A DNA stretch of 64,000 nucleotides from Calothrix sp. C42_A2020_038 (lineage in GTDB: Bacteria; Cyanobacteriota; Cyanobacteriia; Cyanobacteriales; Nostocaceae), in contig JACYLQ010000005.1 of NCBI GenBank assembly GCA_015272395.1, positions 400,914 to 464,913 on the forward strand, written 5' to 3'. Both the position numbers and the translations under genes were made by a program. Positions 19,334-27,357 of this stretch are shown in pieces. Each line of letters starts with the position of its first letter. The stretch's first letter is position 1. Under the pieces are notes generated by a model, which was not told where the DNA came from, made no database searches, and saw only the letters and a program-made list of their open reading frames with translations.

Positions 19334-19872
19334 GGCAAACTCCTTGATATGGGTTTAACGCAGAATAAAAAGCTTAATACAGGAACAATTCAAAGTTAAA
19401 AATTCAAAATTTTCCTTAAATTTTGAATTCTATGCAATCAACTATAGCGGTCCTAAATGATTCGTAAAATCCAATATTGTAGAGACAAGGGTTCAATCGC
19501 ATCTCTACGGGGATATAATTTTTCACAACTCATCTAGGAATGCTATATATTCATCAGATATTATCTATTTTAATTATTTATGTGTGTCATGATAACTACG
19601 ATTTAGAGTTAAAATCCGAAAAATTTTATAAAATTGGGAATCTCATATTAGCATCCTAAATCGAGGAATGAATTTGGATATATAGACGTAGCAATACTAC
19701 GTTTATACAAACGTTTTAGCCTGTTTAATCATATTTTTCACACATTCAGGTAAATAAGGTACATGGACTAAGTTCAAAATGTTGTGGAGTGGATGTCCTT
19801 TGTAGAGTGGGCAGCCTTGCCTGCTCAAGTTGTATTTAACTAACTTGAAATTTGCTGTAAATCAGCAACGCC
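19334..19872. other. Gene-free spacer (539 bases)
   Basis: AT-rich spacer that contains the family C element and, at about 19799-19831, a short hairpin (GGGCAGCCTTGCCTGCTC). No open frame, tRNA or regulatory motif is recognised in the rest. Confidence 0.5.
19443..19547 (+). repeat. Inverted-repeat element, family C, copy 1
   Basis: A 105-bp element with about 28-bp imperfect terminal inverted repeats: TATAGCGGTCCTAAATGATT at the left, and the complement of CATCTAGGAATGCTATA at the right. A central short palindrome (TGTAGAGA...TCTCTAC) is present. A second copy is at 26235-26333 and a part copy at 63276-63330. It is non-coding and MITE-like. Confidence 0.7.
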
Positions 19873-20715
19873 CTAATTTTTAAGTTGATTCAAAGCATTA
19901 GTAGCTTGTTGAGCTAGCTGTTGCGAACCTTGCTGTTCAAATAAATCAGCCGCGCGCTGTAAATCAGCAATAGCACCTTGTTTATTTCCTAACGCGGCAC
20001 GTGCATTGCCTCTGTTATTATATGCAGCGGCAAAATTTGGGTTGATACGAATCGCTTCGTCATAGTCAGCAATGGCGCCGTTTCTATCACCTTGTGCAGC
20101 ACGGGCATTTCCACGATTGTTAAAGGCAACAGAATAGTTTGGGTTGAGTTCTAAAGCTTTATTATAGTCAGTGATGGCGCCGTTTCTATCACCTAACGAT
20201 GCGCGTGCATTGCCTCGGTTGTTATAAGCATCAGCATAATTCGGGTTAATCCGAATCGCTTCGTTATAGTCTGAAATTGCCGCATTATGATCTCCGAGTG
20301 CTGCACGAATATTACCTCGGTAATTATAAGCTTGCCAATCATTTGGGTTAATTTTTAGTGCCTGATTATAATCAGCGATTGCACCTTGTCTATCACCTAA
20401 ATCAAACTTAACTAAACCACGACTATTGTAAGCAGCACCGTATTTTGGATTAAGTTTGATGGCTTGATTATAAGCAGCAATGGCACCGCGTAAATCACCT
20501 TTGCTTTGTCGTTGTTGTCCTTGAGCAAAAAAGTCAGTAGCCCTAGTTGGCTTTGCTGGTACTTGTCTTGGCGAAGGAACCCCAATTTCTGTGACTAAAA
20601 TTTCGTTATTTTGGCTACAAGCAGTGATTATAGTAACAATTAATGTTGTTAGGATAACTACAATAACTGTCCTACTTTCACTTGATGAATTTTGCTTAAA
20701 CAACCACAATTTCAT
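19873..20715 (-). CDS. TPR-repeat lipoprotein
   Basis: The 280-residue product starts with a basic N-terminus and one hydrophobic segment (about 17-32) ending in a lipobox-like ITAC (Cys33), so it is probably an exported lipoprotein. After a short linker there are about six near-identical 34-residue tetratricopeptide repeats of the type GDRNGAITDYNKALELNPNY. The last of these is degenerate and is followed by a C-terminal helix. TPR arrays are protein-binding scaffolds; the partner is unknown. The repeats are similar enough at DNA level to suggest recent internal duplication. Confidence 0.85.
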   Translation of the reverse strand: MKLWLFKQNSSSESRTVIVVILTTLIVTIITACSQNNEILVTEIGVPSPRQVPAKPTRATDFFAQGQQRQSKGDLRGAIAAYNQAIKLNPKYGAAYNSRGLVKFDLGDRQGAIADYNQALKINPNDWQAYNYRGNIRAALGDHNAAISDYNEAIRINPNYADAYNNRGNARASLGDRNGAITDYNKALELNPNYSVAFNNRGNARAAQGDRNGAIADYDEAIRINPNFAAAYNNRGNARAALGNKQGAIADLQRAADLFEQQGSQQLAQQATNALNQLKN

Positions 20716-20909
20716 ATTTATGGTATAGACAATAAGTAGATTATCCCGACATTCACAGTATAAATACCCAATTCTGGAATTTCATCTTGACGCTCGAGGC
20801 ATTGTTGGATTTTAGTTTTATTCTGTTTTGATTTAAATAAATATACTATAAATATTTAAACAAAATCTCTTGAAGTTGTTAGTGCTTAATTTTACATCAG
20901 ATAGAAAAC

Positions 20910-21824
20910 TTATTCTTCATCTTCATTTTTTTGAGGAAGTAGCCTTACAATAGAACTTGTTTCAACGTCAACATTCAACTGTTCTAGATTATTCCCTAAA
21001 TCTTTTTGTAGCTTTTGTGTAAGAGTTACAGGAAAATCTAAACTTATACCTTGACTTTGTACTAATTGTATCAACTCTCCAAAACCAACTTTTACCGTCG
21101 CACGTTCATAACTATTAAGCTTATACTCTGAGGTTTCCAATACATTTTGTGCTTGCATTGCCTTTTTGATACGTTCTTGCAAATAGTCATATTCTGAAGT
21201 TAATAATTTGTATTCTTTCTCAATTTGCTTATATCTTGCTGTTAAAGATACAATATCATCAGTTTTCGGGTCAGGATTAATTTCTTGATTTAGCTCCAGT
21301 AATGCTTTGTGAACCTGAGCAAGATAAATACAATCGAGATATGCGTAATCAATTTGTTCTTCAGTTAAAGGACGTATTCCCCAGTCGCTAGTTTGATGTT
21401 GTTTATCAATATTTTTAAAATTACAAAGCTCACTTGCTAAAGTTTCTAATTTATAATTATGCAAAGGCAAAATATGATAAGGAATTTTTTTTGCCATTTC
21501 TAGAGTACAGGTGACATTCTTGGCTTTTTTGCTACCACCTAGAAATTTCAAATCATAGCTAGAATTGTGAAAAACTTTTTCGATAGCATGATTGCTCATA
21601 ATCACACTTATAAAATCTGCTATGGCATCAGGTTGTTCGAGTACATCTAAGATAAATATTCTCTCTCCACTCATATCATCAGGGTCATCAAGAACCTGAA
21701 TGAGCGATAACTTTGGATTTTTACTTCTAAAGTCAGCAACTTCTGTATCTAACCACAGAGTTTCTGCTTGAGTACATACTGTAATAAATTTACGAATTTC
21801 AGTGAGAGTGTTTAAGTATGGCAT
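20910..21824 (-). CDS. RNase D-like 3'-5' exonuclease (DEDDy family)
   Basis: The 304-residue product has the DEDDy exonuclease motifs: LWLDTEVADF near residue 24 (Exo I, Asp/Glu), HNSSYDLKFL near 86 (Exo II), and IDYAYLDCIYL near 158 (Exo III, Tyr...Asp). Two metal ions in this fold cleave 3' ends of RNA or DNA. The C-terminal half is helical and charged and does not show a clear HRDC domain, so this may be a cyanobacterial variant, not RNase D proper. It is monocistronic. Confidence 0.85.
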   Translation of the reverse strand: MPYLNTLTEIRKFITVCTQAETLWLDTEVADFRSKNPKLSLIQVLDDPDDMSGERIFILDVLEQPDAIADFISVIMSNHAIEKVFHNSSYDLKFLGGSKKAKNVTCTLEMAKKIPYHILPLHNYKLETLASELCNFKNIDKQHQTSDWGIRPLTEEQIDYAYLDCIYLAQVHKALLELNQEINPDPKTDDIVSLTARYKQIEKEYKLLTSEYDYLQERIKKAMQAQNVLETSEYKLNSYERATVKVGFGELIQLVQSQGISLDFPVTLTQKLQKDLGNNLEQLNVDVETSSIVRLLPQKNEDEE

Positions 21825-22016
21825 GAGAATTAAGCTGTGAAAATAGTGGTTTATGTTAATAGTTATGGTGACTTGCTTACAACGGATGTAACGGATGATT
21901 TATTGGTATCCAACAAAATTTTGGTTATTGAAACTACAATTACCGTTCCGAAATCTGTTGCTAATTAAGGCATTATTCATTTTTTAATAAATTTCCTGCA
22001 AATATCAATTGATGTC

Positions 22017-22280
22017 ATGCGTTATTTTGTTCTAGCTACTGATTATGATGGCACATTAGCAACGGATGGTCACGTTAATGATGCTACTAAGACTACCCTC
22101 AAACGTCTACGCATCTCTGGTAGGAAATTAATTTTGGTAACAGGTAGGCAACTTGATGATTTACAGCGCGCGTTCTCAGAGCTAGATTTATTCAATTATG
22201 TTGTAGCCGAAAATGGTGCCTTACTCTACTCTCCAGCTTCACGTACTGAAAAGCTACTAGGTACGGCACCACATTTTTAA
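22017..22280 (+). pseudogene. HAD-superfamily hydrolase, C-terminally truncated
   Basis: The 87-residue frame carries only the first part of a HAD (Cof/IIB-like) hydrolase: the nucleophile motif ATDYDGTLATDG (the two Asp near residues 9 and 11), LILVTGRQLDDL (motif II Thr) and VVAENGALLY. The protein then stops, losing the lysine and the acidic motif needed for phosphatase activity and the cap domain. Downstream sequence shows no continuing frame before desC. I read it as a gene remnant. Confidence 0.7.
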
Positions 22281-22374
22281 ATACTGACTGTAACTCTTGT
22301 TAAACGGGCAATATTCCCAACTTCTATGCGCGTCGGGAATATTAACTCTCCATCCAAATTTATTGATGTATCAT

Positions 22375-23217
22375 CTATAATTGTGGTGGCATTGTAACTT
22401 TTTTAGCTAAACCTAAACTTTGTAGTGCTTTAATACTCCACCAGGTAACGTCAATTTCCCACCAGCGAAACCCTGCTTTCGCGACATGTGGATAAGCATG
22501 GTGATTGTTGTGCCATCCTTCACCATAGGTTACTATTGACACCCACCAAAGATTACGCGCGTTATCATCACTTTCAAAAGTGCGGTATCCCCATGTGTGT
22601 GTTGCAGAATTTACAAACCAAGTTGAATGCCAAAGAAGGACGGCTCTTACAAAAACTCCGTAAATTACGAAAGACCATCCACCAATAAGATACAGTGCTA
22701 AGGTTAAGGGGATTTGTAGCAACAAAAAGTTACGGTCAAGCCAACAGTAATATGGTTGTCTTGCTAAATCAGGTGCGGCTTTTTGATAGATTTCACGAGT
22801 AAAAAACTCTTTACGTGGGTAGAATAACCATAGCATATGGCTCCACCAAAACCCACGCTTTGCAGAATATGGGTCTTGATCAACATCTTCGGTGTGAGCA
22901 TGATGTAAACGGTGCCCACTTACCCAAAATATTGGCCCACCTTGTAATGCTAAGGCGCCGATAGTTGCGATTATATACTCTAACCACTTTGGTACTTGAA
23001 AGCTCCGATGGCTCAATAATCGGTGGTACCCTAAGCAAATACCGATACTCCCAAATAACCAGTGCAGAAATATTGCTGTGAACAATGCTGGCCACGAGAA
23101 AAACCACGGCGCCAGTAGTGCAAGTCCATGAAACGCTGCGAAAAATAGTACATAAGTAATACTTGGCGAAGCATATTTACCGTCCGCTGGGACGGGAGAT
23201 AGAGATTTTGCAGTCAT
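22375..23217 (-). CDS. desC: Acyl-lipid/acyl-CoA delta-9 fatty acid desaturase
   Basis: A membrane di-iron desaturase that puts the first double bond at C9 of stearoyl chains in membrane lipids. All three histidine boxes are present: HRLLSH, HRLHHAH and HNNHHAYPH, with hydrophobic segments before and between them (three or four helices). The length (280) and the tail WWSIKALQSLGLAKKV are typical. I prefer ATG 23217 (MTAKSLSPVPADG) because AGGAA lies 6-7 bases upstream; ATG 23235 would add six residues. The divergent neighbour is a TetR-type gene, and the shared upstream region has two copies of AAGTGCYACTT. Confidence 0.93.
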   Translation of the reverse strand: MTAKSLSPVPADGKYASPSITYVLFFAAFHGLALLAPWFFSWPALFTAIFLHWLFGSIGICLGYHRLLSHRSFQVPKWLEYIIATIGALALQGGPIFWVSGHRLHHAHTEDVDQDPYSAKRGFWWSHMLWLFYPRKEFFTREIYQKAAPDLARQPYYCWLDRNFLLLQIPLTLALYLIGGWSFVIYGVFVRAVLLWHSTWFVNSATHTWGYRTFESDDNARNLWWVSIVTYGEGWHNNHHAYPHVAKAGFRWWEIDVTWWSIKALQSLGLAKKVTMPPQL

Positions 23218-23294
23218 CTTAATTCCTGTTGACAAATTGCTTATAAGTTAAACTCACTTTACGGCACCTGCTTTCAGGTACAGTAGAGACAAGC

Positions 23295-23352
23295 AAGTGC
23301 CACTTACATTTATTATCCTAACAGTAGCTTGGAAAAATTGCAAGTGCTACTT
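23295..23352. promoter_or_regulatory. Two AAGTGCYACTT palindromes between desC and the TetR-type gene
   Basis: AAGTGCCACTT (23295-23305) and AAGTGCTACTT (23342-23352) both have the form AAGT-NNN-ACTT and are 47 bases apart centre to centre. They sit between two divergent genes, one of which encodes a DNA-binding TetR-type protein, as expected for an operator pair. The second copy is the core of a 13-bp perfect hairpin (23333-23361, AAAAATTGCAAGT/ACTTGCAATTTTT), so an RNA role is an alternative. Confidence 0.4.
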
Positions 23353-23466
23353 GCAATTTTTATGTTATTTTTAGGTTTATGTTGAATTGAAGAGAGTTGT
23401 TAAGCTCTTATACATATATAATTGGACGCTCTCGGTGCGACAAATAACCCTTATATTGTTTACATT

Positions 23467-24705
23467 ATGACTTCTCACAGTAGTTCTACACGTCAACGGA
23501 TAGTGCAAGCAGCACTTGAATTATTTGTTACTCAGGGGGTGACAAACACCACGACTCGGCAAATTGCCGAGCTGGCAGAAGTCAACGAAGTAACGCTATT
23601 TCGGCAGTTCGGTAACAAGCATGGATTGGTTTTAGCTTTGATTGAAGAGTCGAATGCTTTTGAAAACTTGGGGGAGTTATTTGTACAAAATTTGGGTTCT
23701 ACTGAAGATACTTATCAGGTTCTAAGAAACTATATAGATAAAGTATTACTTGCATTAGAACAAGTACCAGAGTTAATCCGGTCAATAGTTGGGGAAGCAA
23801 GTCAGTATCCTATCGAAAATCGTCGTGCTTTGGGACGAGGTTTAATGCAGATTAATCAGTATATGGCACAATATCTACAAGGTGCGATCGACCCCAAAAC
23901 AAGTACAAAAATATCATTACAAGCGATTACTTGTTTACTTAATGTAATTATTTTGGGATATGCGATTACAGAATTTACAATTACGACTGAGCAAAGTGAG
24001 ATTTGGGATAGAGAGAAGTTTATAAATGATTTGGTTGAGCTATTTTTGAATGGCGCCTTTGCTGTTTCTTCAGTCACAGCACCAACGTTAGCGATTAATG
24101 TAGTCAATACCACTAATAATATCAACAGAGAAGTATTAGATTTACCAGCAAACCTAGTCCACAATATTTTACAGCAAGCAAAGAAAACAGGAATTCAGGA
24201 TTTTGCCTTGGCGTATATACTATTTGCGGCAGGTTTATCCGTTGATGAAATAGTACATTTGCAGCGTTCGCACCAAATATATGATACTCAAGCGCTTATT
24301 CTCCAAATCACGACTCCAGAGTTCATACGTCAAGTACCTGTTAATCAATGGATAATGGGTAAACGCTATGGTTCTTACACTAATAATCCTCTAACTAAAT
24401 GGCTGAAGAGTCGTAAAGATAATGAGACTGCAATGTTTATAAACGAAGATGGGGCGCCGATATCACAATTAGATATACAGCAGCGTTGGGACAAGTGGAC
24501 GCAAACTGTTTTAACACCAGAGGGAGTGCCATTAATTACGCAAGCACAGCAAACTTGGCGTATTGAAATGTTGATGAGGGGTATGACTTTAGAAAACCTT
24601 AGTATTTTAACAGGTTGTACCATAACTCAACTCCAACCACTCGCGCGTCGAGCCAAAGAAAAAGCTGCCATCGAGCAAGCTACCAGTCTCGACCAAAAAT
24701 CCTAA
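23467..24705 (+). CDS. TetR-family regulator fused to a recombinase-like C-terminal domain
   Basis: The 412-residue product from ATG 23467 (MTSHSSSTRQRIVQAALELF) has an in-frame ATG at 23422 as the alternative start. Residues 8-55 form the TetR helix-turn-helix (TTRQIAELAEVNEVTLFRQFGNKHGLV), followed by a helical ligand/dimer domain to about 210. The C-terminal 180 residues look like the catalytic core of a tyrosine recombinase: FAAGLSVDEIVHLQ resembles the first arginine box, and QQTWRIEMLMRGMTLENLSILTG resembles the HxxR/GH region. The first Arg and both His are replaced, so catalysis is unlikely. It is divergent from desC, suggesting control of lipid desaturation. Confidence 0.75.
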   Translation: MTSHSSSTRQRIVQAALELFVTQGVTNTTTRQIAELAEVNEVTLFRQFGNKHGLVLALIEESNAFENLGELFVQNLGSTEDTYQVLRNYIDKVLLALEQVPELIRSIVGEASQYPIENRRALGRGLMQINQYMAQYLQGAIDPKTSTKISLQAITCLLNVIILGYAITEFTITTEQSEIWDREKFINDLVELFLNGAFAVSSVTAPTLAINVVNTTNNINREVLDLPANLVHNILQQAKKTGIQDFALAYILFAAGLSVDEIVHLQRSHQIYDTQALILQITTPEFIRQVPVNQWIMGKRYGSYTNNPLTKWLKSRKDNETAMFINEDGAPISQLDIQQRWDKWTQTVLTPEGVPLITQAQQTWRIEMLMRGMTLENLSILTGCTITQLQPLARRAKEKAAIEQATSLDQKS

Positions 24706-24717
24706 TTTGTAATATAT

Positions 24718-24810
24718 GATAAACGGATGTAACAGATAATTGATTTTAAATAACTGGGCTTTGTTTGTAACCAGTACCCATCCGTTGCCAGCCAACACCC
24801 TAACATTAAT
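24718..24810 (+). repeat. Dispersed repeat, family E
   Basis: Contains AACGGATGTAACAGATAATTGATTTTAAAT and CCATCCGTTGCCAGCCAACACC, also present at about 7331-7560. Fragments (GATGTAACGGAT) are at about 21885 and 58238. The ends carry GGATGTAACGG and its near-complement CCGTTGC. Confidence 0.5.
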
Positions 24811-24943
24811 GAGGACGTAAGAAATCTACTACTACGCTTTCTGTTGGACAGGAAGCCTACAATCTCCTCTTCGAGTACAGTGTAGGTAGTTCACTTCCGC
24901 AAGATTGAAATTACGGAAACAGATGAATTATCCGTTACATCCG

Positions 24944-26095
24944 CTATATCCGTTGCAAACTTTGCACTACTGAAACTAGTTGCTGTGCGACTAGATCAAT
25001 TTCTTCTGTTGTATTAAATCTTCCTATCCCAAACCGAATTGATGCATAAGCTAACTTTTCTGGGTGTCCTAACGCTGTGAGAACATGAGAAGGCGCCGTT
25101 GTGGTTGATGAACAGGCAGAACCAGAAGATACAGCCATCATCGATTGTAACCCCAGTAACAATGCGGCGCCATCTACTCCTTCAATACTGATATTAAGAT
25201 TACCTGCTAGTCGTTGGGTAGGGTGTCCGTTTAGATGAATTCCTTCTAGTTTAGATAATGATTCCCATAGTCTATTACGTAATTGGGTTAGGCGGCGATT
25301 TTCTGATTCTTGTTCACGATTAGCTATTTCTATAGCTTTACCAAATCCTACTATTTGCGGTGTATATAAAGTACCAGAACGCATTCCCCGTTCGTGACCA
25401 CCACCATGTTGCTGTGCTGCTAGTTGAACGCGGGGGTTACGGCGCCGGACATACAAGGCGCCAATTCCTTTCGGTCCATAGATTTTGTGGGCTGTTAGCG
25501 ACATTAAATCTATGTGAGAAGCTTGAACATCAAGGGGTATTTTACCAATTGCTTGGGCTGCGTCGGTATGAAAGATAATATCTTGTGCATGACAGATTTT
25601 GCCTATTTCTGTTAATGGTTGGATTACTCCTATTTCATTATTTGCTGCCATTACAGAAACTAAGATTGTATCAGGACGTAGAGCTTTTTCTAATGCGTTT
25701 AAGTTAATTAGTCCATCTTTTTGAACAGGCAATATAGTAATTTTAAAACCGAGTGTTTCTAAATATTTACAAGGGTCAAGAACTGCGTGATGTTCGGTTG
25801 CAACGGTAATAATATGTTGACCTTTTTGGAAGTAAGCTTCGGCTACCCCTTTAATTGCTAAATTGTTGGCTTCGGTGGCGCCGCTTGTAAAGATGATTTC
25901 TTCGGATGATGCATTAATTGTTTTAGCTAAGATCTCGCGCGTTTGTTTGACTGCTGCTTCCGCTTCCCATCCGTATTGATGGTTGATACTGGATGGGTTG
26001 CCAAAGTGTTCGGAGAAGTAGGGTATCATGGCATCTACAACACGTTTATCTACAGGTGTTGTAGCGTGGTTATCTAGGTAGATAGGGCGGTGCAT
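24944..26095 (-). CDS. Cysteine desulfurase (NifS/IscS-like)
   Basis: The 383-residue PLP enzyme removes sulfur from cysteine for Fe-S cluster and thio-cofactor assembly. Visible are the N-terminus YLDNHATTPVD, FTSGATEANNLAIKG, TEHHAVLDP, the PLP lysine in LTAHKIYGPKGIGALY (about residue 203) and the persulfide cysteine in SSGSACSS (about 326), followed by RFGIGRFNTTEEID. The short form of the active-site loop puts it in the NifS/IscS group rather than SufS. No nif genes or IscU-type scaffold lie nearby, so a housekeeping role is likeliest; I do not assign iscS or nifS. Confidence 0.93.
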   Translation of the reverse strand: MHRPIYLDNHATTPVDKRVVDAMIPYFSEHFGNPSSINHQYGWEAEAAVKQTREILAKTINASSEEIIFTSGATEANNLAIKGVAEAYFQKGQHIITVATEHHAVLDPCKYLETLGFKITILPVQKDGLINLNALEKALRPDTILVSVMAANNEIGVIQPLTEIGKICHAQDIIFHTDAAQAIGKIPLDVQASHIDLMSLTAHKIYGPKGIGALYVRRRNPRVQLAAQQHGGGHERGMRSGTLYTPQIVGFGKAIEIANREQESENRRLTQLRNRLWESLSKLEGIHLNGHPTQRLAGNLNISIEGVDGAALLLGLQSMMAVSSGSACSSTTTAPSHVLTALGHPEKLAYASIRFGIGRFNTTEEIDLVAQQLVSVVQSLQRI

Positions 26096-26608
26096 TTTGG
26101 ATTTTAGATTTTAGATTTGTCGCGTGACAATGAATGGATTTTGAATTTTGCGAAAGGTTTGCTCTGGAGAAAATCTCCAGTCAAAACTTTTCAAGAAGGT
26201 TTTTTGTGATGGTTAGTAGGGTGGGTACTGCCACTATAGCAGTCCTAAATGATTCATAAAATCTGATATTGTAGACGCGATTAATCGCGTCTACAGGAAT
26301 ATAATTTTTCACAACTCATGTAGGAATGCTATATACATAATAACTGTAAATTACAGTAACAAATTTAATATATATTTGTGGCAAGTGTTAAAGAATATTA
26401 AAACTATTACCTAGAATCTACATAGTTAATGAAAAAACACACTTGTGTTGCCTTTGGTGAGCCGAAGTCCTGAGCGAAGCAAAGGGGCACAAAGAATAGA
26501 AAGAAGAAAGAATAATCTATACTTACTTTTTGGTAACTACTTTACTTTGATTAGTGTTTACTTTTAATATCGGTTGCAGGTATCTCAAGAAAGTATTACG
26601 AGGATTAT
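26096..26608. other. Gene-free spacer with repeat family C copy 2
   Basis: The family C element is at 26235-26333, with an inner palindrome TGTAGACGCGATTAATCGCGTCTACA spanning about 26271-26294. Another short inverted repeat (GGTGAGCCGAAGTCCTGAGCG) is at about 26457. No coding frame is recognised. The bases just before 26609 (CGAGGATTAT) may give a weak ribosome site for the next gene. Confidence 0.5.
26235..26333 (+). repeat. Inverted-repeat element, family C, copy 2
   Basis: Terminal inverted repeats TATAGCAGTCCTAAATGATT and the complement of ACTCATGTAGGAATGCTATA; about 80% alike to copy 1 at 19443. The centre differs (a GACGCGATTAATCGCGTC palindrome), so ends are conserved more than the middle. 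Confidence 0.7.
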
Positions 26609-27199
26609 ATGGGAACCGTCGCAATTATTTATTTTTCAGGTAGTGGTCATACACATTTGATGGCTGAAGCTGTTGCAGAAGGTGCCAGTCAAGTTACAGG
26701 CACAAATGTTGAATTGCTAAGAATTACAGGTGAGCAAATACAAGAGGGACGTTGGAAAGATGATGCAATGTTGGCTAAGTTGAACGGCGCCGATGCGATT
26801 ATTTTTGGTTCACCCACTTATATGGGAGGTGTCGCAGCCCAGTTTAAAGCTTTTGTTGATGCGGCAAGTTCAATTTGGTTTCAACAAGGTTGGAAAGATA
26901 AACTCGCTGCCGGCTTCACACATTCTAGTTCACCAAGTGGTGACAAACAAAGTACTTTGTTGTATATGACTATTAACGCTGCGCAACACAGTATGACATG
27001 GATTAATCCCGGTGAATTATCTAGTTTTCTTTTAGGTAAAGATGATGGCATTAATCGCCTAGGTTCATATATGGGAGTAATGGGACAAAGTACTTTAGAT
27101 ATGAGTGGTAAACCTGCTGAAATTGATCCAGGTGACAGATTGACAGCACATAAGTTAGGAACGCGCGTAGCTGAAATGGTGCAACGATTTCAAAAGTAA
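26609..27199 (+). CDS. Flavodoxin-fold NAD(P)H-dependent oxidoreductase
   Basis: The 196-residue flavoprotein has the WrbA/flavodoxin-like fold. The FMN phosphate loop is YFSGSGHTHLMAEAVAEGA near residues 8-26. The flavin-binding loops are GADAIIFGSPTYMGG (about 59-73) and FTHSSSPSGDKQSTL. It probably uses NAD(P)H to reduce quinones or another small acceptor. The family is close to WrbA but the sequence is not close enough to give that name. It stands alone between repeat-bearing spacers. Confidence 0.85.
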   Translation: MGTVAIIYFSGSGHTHLMAEAVAEGASQVTGTNVELLRITGEQIQEGRWKDDAMLAKLNGADAIIFGSPTYMGGVAAQFKAFVDAASSIWFQQGWKDKLAAGFTHSSSPSGDKQSTLLYMTINAAQHSMTWINPGELSSFLLGKDDGINRLGSYMGVMGQSTLDMSGKPAEIDPGDRLTAHKLGTRVAEMVQRFQK

Positions 27200-27249
27200 C
27201 AGCAGGGTGTGTGAAAGTCATTACAAATAACTGGTTTGTGTCATAAATT

Positions 27250-27357
27250 GTGGTGGTATAAATCATCTCTTGTGGGTCAGGTATCTTGCCTGACCAATAG
27301 AACAGGGTTTGCGATACCTGTTCCACAATTCCCCAAAATTAATGATATAAACCACTA
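27250..27357. repeat. Dispersed repeat, family D, copy 1
   Basis: Contains hairpins of the type GGTCAGGTATCTTGCCTGACC and ACAGGGTTTGCGATACCTGT, and ends in CCCCAAAATTAATGATATAAACCACTA. Related copies end in AC/TATGACATGAACCAC/GTAG at 30603-30617 and 42623-42640. It extends into the last codons of the pseudokinase gene. Confidence 0.5.

Noticed and set aside
22017..22280. Complete small phosphatase
   Set aside because: Motifs III and IV of the HAD fold are missing; a truncated remnant is the simpler reading.
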